A stretch of 64,000 nt of DNA from Pseudomonas paraversuta. Lineage in GTDB: Bacteria > Pseudomonadota > Gammaproteobacteria > Pseudomonadales > Pseudomonadaceae. Below the pieces are notes generated by a model. It did no database searches. It saw nothing but the letters and a program-made list of their open reading frames with translations, and was not told the origin of the DNA. The translations under genes and the position numbers were made by a program. The stretch lies in the NCBI RefSeq assembly GCF_904063065.1, contig NZ_CAJFCL010000006.1, forward strand, positions 186,001 through 250,000, in the 5' to 3' direction. Numbering within the stretch: the first letter of the stretch is position 1; every line of letters starts with the position of its first letter. Shown here piece after piece: positions 58,674 to 64,000 of the stretch.

Positions 58674-58873
58674 GTGACGAAAGACGAACTGCGCGCAGAA
58701 CTTGAGCGTCAGGAGCACGTTACAAGGATGTTTACGGTGGCGAAGTGACTATCTACGCTGCCCAGCCAGAACCGGAGCGCAAACCCTGGCGCAAACGGGC
58801 CAGCCTGCTGGATCAGGCATTCTCCCAGGAAATTCAAAAAATTGAACAAGAGCTCAAGCCAGAGGAACCCTGA
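58674..58873 (+). pseudogene. small conserved gene broken by a one-base deletion
   Basis: Reading from GTG at 58674, frame 1 gives MTKDELRAELERQEH and stops soon after. From about 58719 another frame gives YKDVYGGEVTIYAAQPEPER, then KPWRKRASLLDQAF, and ends PEEP-stop at 58873. One base inserted between 58718 and 58719 would restore a 66-residue protein reading QEHRYKDVYGG. This matches a small conserved Pseudomonas protein of unknown function as I recall it. The frame break may be real or a sequencing error. Confidence 0.65.
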
Positions 58874-59225
58874 ACCTTTGGCCTGAATGCAGCTATTGAG
58901 CGCGGCTGGAGGTCCCTGACGACTGGCCATTCGCGCGCGCATTGCAGTGGTTTGTGACGCCGAGGCTGAAACTACCCCTTCTCACGGGCCGGATTGAAGA
59001 AATTTCATCCTTCAGTCGTAGCCTTCACAAGGGCAGGTATCAGCCCCGCAAGAACGCGTACAGCCATTGATATCAGCGGCTTGGAGAGGAGTTCAGGTTC
59101 TCTGCCGGGAATAGCCCTCACTGGTTTTTTCATTTATAGATGTTACCAACGGACAGCTAGTGCATCGATTAGCGGGGTTTTCTGGCATAATCCGCACCCC
59201 TTTATGACCGTGTCAGAAAACCTTC
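58874..59225. other. intergenic stretch before pitA
   Basis: 352 nt. A possible frame at 58994 overlaps pitA in another phase and is not supported. The pitA promoter should lie here; no strong boxes were recognised. Confidence 0.5.
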
Positions 59226-60698
59226 ATGATCGATCTATTAAGCGGATTGGACGCCTGGGTTCTTATCAGCCTCTTCTTCGCCCTAGCCTTTGTTCTCGCA
59301 TTTGAGTTCATAAACGGCTTTCATGACACCGCGAATGCGGTAGCAACAGTCATCTACACCAAAGCCATGCCGCCTCATCTGGCGGTGTTCTTTTCCGGTG
59401 TGTTCAATTTTCTCGGCGTTCTGCTGGGCGGGGTCGGTGTGGCATATGCCATCGTCCACCTGCTTCCGGTAGAGCTCCTGGTCAATGTAAACACCGGACA
59501 TGGCCTGGCCATGGTGTTCTCGCTGCTTGCCGCTGCCATCACCTGGAACCTGGGAACCTGGTATTTCGGGATTCCCGCGTCGAGTTCACACACCCTGATC
59601 GGCTCTATCCTCGGTGTCGGCCTGGCCAATGCCCTGATCAACGGAATTCCGGTGAGTGAAGGTGTTAACTGGCAGAAGGCCATCGACATTGGCGCCTCGC
59701 TGGTGTTCTCGCCAATGGCCGGATTCGTGATTGCGGGACTGTTGCTGGTTGGTCTCAAGTGGTGGCGTCCTAACTCCAAGATGCACAAGACCCCGGAGCA
59801 ACGCCGCAAACTGGACGACAAAAAGCATCCGCCGTTCTGGAACCGTCTGGTTCTGGTGATCTCGGCCATGGCGGTGAGTTTCGTTCACGGCTCCAACGAT
59901 GGCCAGAAAGGCATCGGCCTGATCATGCTGGTTCTGATCGGCATCGTGCCAAGTGCGTTCGTTCTGGACCTCAACAGCACCACCTATCAGATCGAGCGGA
60001 CTCGCGATGCAACCCTGCACCTGAGCCAGTTCTATCAGCGTAACAACGCCTCCCTGAGCGAGTTCCTGGCACTGGGCAAAAGCGTAAAAGACGACTTGCC
60101 GGATCAGTTCAGCTGCAACCCGCAGCAAACCGAGCCGACCATCGCCGCGCTACTGAGCTCGCTTAAAGGCGTAGCAGACTACCACTCGCTCCCGTCTGAA
60201 AAGCGTATCGAGATCCGTCGCTACCTGCTTTGCCTGGACGACACCGCGAAGAAAGTCAGCAAGTTGCCAGCACTTGAAGCCCGTGAAAAAGCGGACCTCG
60301 AAAAACTGCGCAAAGATCTGACCGCCACCACTGAATACGCGCCATTCTGGGTGATTCTGGCAGTTGCTCTGGCTCTCGGGCTGGGCACCATGGTTGGCTG
60401 GAAGCGCGTGGTGAAAACCATCGGCGAGAAGATCGGCAAGCAAGGCATGACCTATGCACAAGGCATGGCGGCCCAGATCACCACGGCCTTTGCCATTGGC
60501 CTGGCCAATGTCTTCGCCCTGCCGGTATCGACGACACACATCCTGTCGTCGGGTGTTGCCGGCACCATGGTCGCCAACAAGAGCGGCCTGCAAAGCAGTA
60601 CGATCAAAACCATTCTGATGGCGTGGGTGCTGACCTTACCGGCCACCATCGCACTGTCTGCGGGGCTGTTCTGGCTGGCATCGAAAATGCTCGCCTGA
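59226..60698 (+). CDS. pitA: inorganic phosphate transporter PitA
   Basis: 490 residues. PiT family with the duplicated signature: FEFINGFHDTANAVATVIY at the N-terminus and SFVHGSNDGQKGIGLIML in the middle, with GIPASSSHTLIGSILG. Low-affinity metal-phosphate/H+ symport across the inner membrane. A cytoplasmic loop of about 150 residues separates the halves. No strong SD before the ATG. Followed by a terminator. Confidence 0.92.
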   Translation: MIDLLSGLDAWVLISLFFALAFVLAFEFINGFHDTANAVATVIYTKAMPPHLAVFFSGVFNFLGVLLGGVGVAYAIVHLLPVELLVNVNTGHGLAMVFSLLAAAITWNLGTWYFGIPASSSHTLIGSILGVGLANALINGIPVSEGVNWQKAIDIGASLVFSPMAGFVIAGLLLVGLKWWRPNSKMHKTPEQRRKLDDKKHPPFWNRLVLVISAMAVSFVHGSNDGQKGIGLIMLVLIGIVPSAFVLDLNSTTYQIERTRDATLHLSQFYQRNNASLSEFLALGKSVKDDLPDQFSCNPQQTEPTIAALLSSLKGVADYHSLPSEKRIEIRRYLLCLDDTAKKVSKLPALEAREKADLEKLRKDLTATTEYAPFWVILAVALALGLGTMVGWKRVVKTIGEKIGKQGMTYAQGMAAQITTAFAIGLANVFALPVSTTHILSSGVAGTMVANKSGLQSSTIKTILMAWVLTLPATIALSAGLFWLASKMLA

Positions 60699-60711
60699 TT
60701 TAGCGTCGAAC

Positions 60712-60749
60712 AAAAAAAGGTACGCCCCTCACGGGTCGTACCTTTTTTT
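60712..60749. terminator. terminator of pitA
   Basis: AAAAAAAGGTACG-cccctcacgggt-CGTACCTTTTTTT, symmetric, 13 nt after the pitA stop. Confidence 0.85.
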
Positions 60750-60843
60750 ATGCCTGGGGTACGGGCAAAAAACCCACGCAAAAAAATAGGCGACCGAAGT
60801 CGCCCAAAATGCCTTGCGTGCTCATACCCCGAAAAGACCTGCG

Positions 60844-60954
60844 CTATTTGCGCTTGCGGGAGTCTTTCCAGATAAAAATGCCCAGTCCCGCGAAAAACAA
60901 GACCATGAGGCCGACGGTAAATACTCCAGCGATAACCACATTATCGAGAAACAT
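60844..60954 (-). CDS. 36-residue single-pass membrane protein
   Basis: MFLDNVVIAGVFTVGLMVLF continues as FAGLGIFIWKDSRKRK. One TM helix (about residues 7-29) with a positive C-terminus predicts an N-out, C-in small membrane protein. A perfect AGGAGG lies 6 nt before the ATG, far better than chance. I do not recognise a function. Neighbours are pitA (convergent) and a 53-residue basic protein upstream on the same strand. Confidence 0.7.
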   Translation of the reverse strand: MFLDNVVIAGVFTVGLMVLFFAGLGIFIWKDSRKRK

Positions 60955-61096
60955 GACGGCCTCCTGCGGGTCTGTTGTGTGTTGCAGCTAGATTAACCAG
61001 ACGCGCAGGCGCAGAACTTGACCAGGATCAATAGTGATCCACGGCGACAGGGACTTGGACGGGATATTTGACACAGATCATCTAAAACGCCGCTGT

Positions 61097-61258
61097 TCAG
61101 CGCTTTTTAGGTTTTTTCTTCGGCTTTTTTGCGGGTTTTGCCAACGGCATTGCTTGCTCGAAGGCTTGCCGTACTTCATTCAGCTTCTTTTCTTTAAGGT
61201 CGTGCACCCGTTTGGCGCGTTCGGCACCCAGGTCGACCAGCTTGTTGTCTTGGCTCAT
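61097..61258 (-). CDS. 53-residue basic protein of unknown function
   Basis: A charged helical N-terminal part (LVDLGAERAKRVHDLKEKKL) followed by a lysine/proline tail (AKPAKKPKKKPKKR). It could bind nucleic acid or membrane; no domain recognised. The ATG at 61258 has only a weak SD. Codon use fits coding, and the tail composition argues against noise. Confidence 0.6.
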   Translation of the reverse strand: MSQDNKLVDLGAERAKRVHDLKEKKLNEVRQAFEQAMPLAKPAKKPKKKPKKR

Positions 61259-61370
61259 AGCGCAATCAGGTCACTGTCAGTGTTTGAGTCGGTGCACCGC
61301 AGACCGCAAAGGTCTCAGGCAATGGGCCAATAATGCGACGCCACGCCCCCCCTGACCAGAAAAAATCGCC

Positions 61371-61688
61371 TCAGACCTTTATATCAACCCACAAACCCAG
61401 ACGCTGTGTGCCATCGACCGCTGGCAATTGCGGCCCTGCATCTTCAGCATCAGGGGGGCTTTGAGCCTCCTGTTCCTCTGCTTCACTGCGACGCTTTTGC
61501 TGTTGACGCTGCTGCTCCTCGCGCAGCAACAGCGTGGCCTGCTCGCTGTCATGATCGCTCAGGTTGATCGCGCTTTCACCCGCAGCTGCCTGGGCGGGCA
61601 CCACCGGTGGAATGTCCGGCCGTGGGCGCACCGGATCTTGTTGAGACGTCACGGGGACTACACTCAGAGGCAGGATGGGCGGCAACAT
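61371..61688 (-). CDS. Pro/Gln/Glu-rich hypothetical protein
   Basis: 105 residues. MLPPILPLSVVPVTSQQDPV at the start, a low-complexity centre (LLLREEQQRQQQKRRSEAEE), and a short conserved end GLWVDIKV. Likely disordered and soluble. I recall similar small proteins next to rapA in other Pseudomonas; function unknown. It is divergent from rapA. Confidence 0.65.
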   Translation of the reverse strand: MLPPILPLSVVPVTSQQDPVRPRPDIPPVVPAQAAAGESAINLSDHDSEQATLLLREEQQRQQQKRRSEAEEQEAQSPPDAEDAGPQLPAVDGTQRLGLWVDIKV

Positions 61689-61849
61689 GGCGATTGTTCT
61701 CCTATTCCTGATGCTCGATCAACGTGAGCCACTCATCGAAAACCGCTACCGGCCCAAGTAAAGCCGAACAGCTTTTTATGAGAGTCCTTTGGACTGAGGC
61801 CCCTGATCCGTTAATATACTCGGCTTTTTCGAAGCGGGAGTCAGGCAGC

Positions 61850-64000
61850 ATGGCGCAGCAGTATCAACCGGGGCAACGCTGGATTAGTGACAGCGAAGCA
61901 GAGCTAGGTTTAGGCACCGTTCTGGCACAGGACGGTCGCTTGTTGACCGTGCTCTATCCGGCCACTGGCGAAACCCGCCAATATTCGCTGCGCAACGCAC
62001 CGCTCACGCGCGTACGGTTCTCGCCGGGTGACACCATCATCCACTTCGAAGGCTGGAAGATGACCGTGCGCGAAGTCGACGATGTCGGCGGGCTGATGGT
62101 CTATCACGGGCTCAACGAGCAAAACGAGCCTGTTACCCTGCCAGAAACCCAACTGTCGAACTTCATCCAGTTCCGTCTGGCCAGCGACCGCTTGTTCGCC
62201 GGCCAGATCGATCCGCTGTCCTGGTTCTCCCTGCGTTATCACACCCTTGAACACACCAGCCGCCAGTTGCAGTCGCCACTGTGGGGCCTGGGCGGTGTGC
62301 GTGCACAACCTATTGCCCACCAGTTGCACATCGCCCGCGAAGTTGCCGACCGGATAGCACCAAGGGTCCTGCTGGCTGACGAAGTAGGCCTGGGTAAAAC
62401 CATCGAAGCCGGTCTGGTCATCCACCGCCAGCTGCTCAGTGGCCGCGCCAGCCGCGTGCTGATCGTGGTGCCGGAAAACCTGCAGCACCAATGGCTGGTG
62501 GAGATGCGCCGGCGCTTCAACCTTGAAGTCGCGCTGTTTGACGAAGAGCGCTTCATCGAAAGCGATGCCAGCAACCCGTTTGAAGATACCCAGCTGGCGC
62601 TGGTTGCACTGGAATGGCTGGTCGACGACCCCAAGGCTCAAGACGCTTTGTTTGCAGCGGACTGGGATTTGCTGGTGGTCGACGAGGCCCATCACCTGGT
62701 GTGGCACGAAGACCAGGTCAGCCCGGAATACGCCTTGATTGAACAACTGGCAGAAGTGATCCCGGGCGTATTGCTGCTGACCGCTACCCCGGAACAACTG
62801 GGCCAGGACAGCCACTTCGCCCGTTTGCGCCTGCTCGACCCCAACCGCTTCCACGATCTGGCCGCCTTCCGTGCCGAGAGCGAGAACTATCGCCCGGTCG
62901 CCCAGGCCGTGCAGGAGCTGCTGGACAAAGGCCGCCTGTCACCTGAGGCCCACAAAACCATTCACGGCTTCCTCGGCGCCGAGGGTGATACCTTGCTGGC
63001 CGCCGTTAACGATGGCGATGCCGAAGCCAGCGCACGTCTGGTACGCGAACTGCTCGACCGTCACGGCACCGGCCGCGTCCTGTTCCGTAACACCCGCGCA
63101 GCCATTCAGGGCTTCCCGGAGCGCAAGCTGCATGCTTATCCGCTGCCATGCCCGGACGAATACCTGGAACTGCCGCTGGGCGAACATGCCGAGCTCTACC
63201 CCGAAGTCAGCTTCCAGTCCCAGCCGGACGCCAGTGAAGAAGAACGCTGGTGGCGCTTTGACCCTCGGGTCGAGTGGCTCACCGACACGCTGAAGATGCT
63301 CAAACGCACAAAAGTGCTGGTGATCTGTGCCCACGCCGAGACCGCAATGGACCTGGAAGACGCCCTGCGCGTGCGCTCCGGCATCCCTGCAACGGTCTTC
63401 CACGAAGGCATGAACATTCTTGAGCGCGACCGCGCAGCGGCCTACTTCGCAGACGAGGAGTTCGGCGCCCAGGTACTGATCTGCTCGGAAATCGGCAGTG
63501 AAGGTCGTAACTTCCAGTTTGCTCATCATTTGGTGCTGTTCGATCTGCCGTCCCACCCGGACCTGCTGGAACAACGAATTGGTCGTCTGGACCGGATCGG
63601 CCAGAAACACATTATCGAAGTCCACGTGCCGTACCTTGAGACCAGCCCGCAACAGCGCCTGTTCCAGTGGTACCACGAAGCGCTGAACGCCTTCCTCAAT
63701 ACCTGCCCTACCGGCAACGCACTGCAACACACGTTTGGCCCGCGCCTGCTGCCGTTGCTTGAAGCTGCTGACGATGAAGAGTGGCAGGCATTGATCGACG
63801 AAGCCCGCGCCGAACGCGAGCGTCTGGAGCAAGAACTGCACACCGGTCGCGATCGCCTGCTGGAGTTGAACTCCGGCGGCTCGGGCGAAGGCGAAGCGCT
63901 GGTTGAAGCGATCCTTGAACAAGACGATCAATTCACCCTGCCGATCTACATGGAAACCCTGTTCAACGCCTTTGGCATCGACAGTGAAGACCACTCGGAA
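61850..64000 (+). CDS. rapA: RNA polymerase-associated ATPase RapA (C-terminus missing)
   Basis: 717 codons are present to the window edge; complete proteins have about 950-970. N-terminal tandem Tudor-like domains (from [20 protein letters not shown]), then the SWI2/SNF2 helicase with Walker [10 protein letters not shown] (K183), DEAH box D278-E-A-H, and helicase C-terminal motifs [16 protein letters not shown] and [13 protein letters not shown]. It recycles RNA polymerase after termination. ATG at 61850 with GGGAG upstream. Confidence 0.95.
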   Translation, partial: MAQQYQPGQRWISDSEAELGLGTVLAQDGRLLTVLYPATGETRQYSLRNAPLTRVRFSPGDTIIHFEGWKMTVREVDDVGGLMVYHGLNEQNEPVTLPETQLSNFIQFRLASDRLFAGQIDPLSWFSLRYHTLEHTSRQLQSPLWGLGGVRAQPIAHQLHIAREVADRIAPRVLLADEVGLGKTIEAGLVIHRQLLSGRASRVLIVVPENLQHQWLVEMRRRFNLEVALFDEERFIESDASNPFEDTQLALVALEWLVDDPKAQDALFAADWDLLVVDEAHHLVWHEDQVSPEYALIEQLAEVIPGVLLLTATPEQLGQDSHFARLRLLDPNRFHDLAAFRAESENYRPVAQAVQELLDKGRLSPEAHKTIHGFLGAEGDTLLAAVNDGDAEASARLVRELLDRHGTGRVLFRNTRAAIQGFPERKLHAYPLPCPDEYLELPLGEHAELYPEVSFQSQPDASEEERWWRFDPRVEWLTDTLKMLKRTKVLVICAHAETAMDLEDALRVRSGIPATVFHEGMNILERDRAAAYFADEEFGAQVLICSEIGSEGRNFQFAHHLVLFDLPSHPDLLEQRIGRLDRIGQKHIIEVHVPYLETSPQQRLFQWYHEALNAFLNTCPTGNALQHTFGPRLLPLLEAADDEEWQALIDEARAERERLEQELHTGRDRLLELNSGGSGEGEALVEAILEQDDQFTLPIYMETLFNAFGIDSEDHSE

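Noticed and set aside
58994..59305. 103-codon frame overlapping the start of pitA
   Set aside because: It begins at TTG without SD and runs into pitA in another phase.

Overview
The window is ordinary chromosome of a Pseudomonas in the fluorescens/fragi/putida part of the genus. The evidence is the genus-specific gene content and order: colRS, ttgR-ttgABC, pcaRKFTBDC, recX-recA-cinA next to mutS-fdxA, erdR-dgkA, fpr/finR and an mprF-virJ pair. Pseudomonas-type REP hairpins are scattered between genes. Coding density is high. There is no rRNA operon, complete prophage, transposase or CRISPR array.

Region by region. 1-5300: the outer-membrane stress module colR-colS, a downstream methyltransferase-LPS kinase pair, and a divergent LTA-synthase-like sulfatase. 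5300-8800: groES-groEL behind a heat-shock-type promoter, fxsA, and a HugZ-family protein. 8900-16750: an SDR oxidoreductase, a DUF481 outer-membrane protein, an alkyltransferase-like protein, ampG, proS, a lipoprotein and dinB. 17000-17730: three identical initiator tRNA genes, each with its own promoter and terminator. 17950-25500: mprF and its VirJ-like partner, kup, rimO. 25580-28190: a GNAT, an S4 pseudouridine-synthase-like protein lacking the catalytic Asp, a DUF1456 protein and tsaA. 28250-34200: fpr/finR, erdR-dgkA, a DTW tRNA-modification enzyme, a PA3611-like secreted protein and a LOG-family protein. 34375-41260: recX, recA, cinA, then a stripped tailocin site (holin and PrtR-like repressor only), mutS, fdxA. 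41400-49810: scoAB, then the TtgR-controlled efflux pump TtgABC. 49950-57900: protocatechuate/4-hydroxybenzoate catabolism, pcaC-D-B-T-F-K-R. 58670-64000: a frameshifted small gene, pitA, several small proteins and the first three quarters of rapA.

Regulatory signals can be read directly in several places. LexA-type SOS boxes lie upstream of dinB, recA and the orphan holin. A TtgR operator lies between ttgR and ttgA. Pairs of PcaR-like boxes, all with the same 19-bp centre spacing, lie before pcaF, pcaK and pcaR. Candidate ColR boxes lie before the LTA-synthase-like gene, dgkA and, more weakly, the methyltransferase gene.

The most interesting locus is mutS-cinA (36542-38163). This is a known tailocin/prophage site in Pseudomonas, but here only the LexA/S24-type repressor and the holin remain. 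The holin keeps a promoter overlapped by an SOS-like box, so an SOS-inducible holin without tail genes is predicted. I did not find a convincing wholly new multi-gene system. The remaining items are local oddities.
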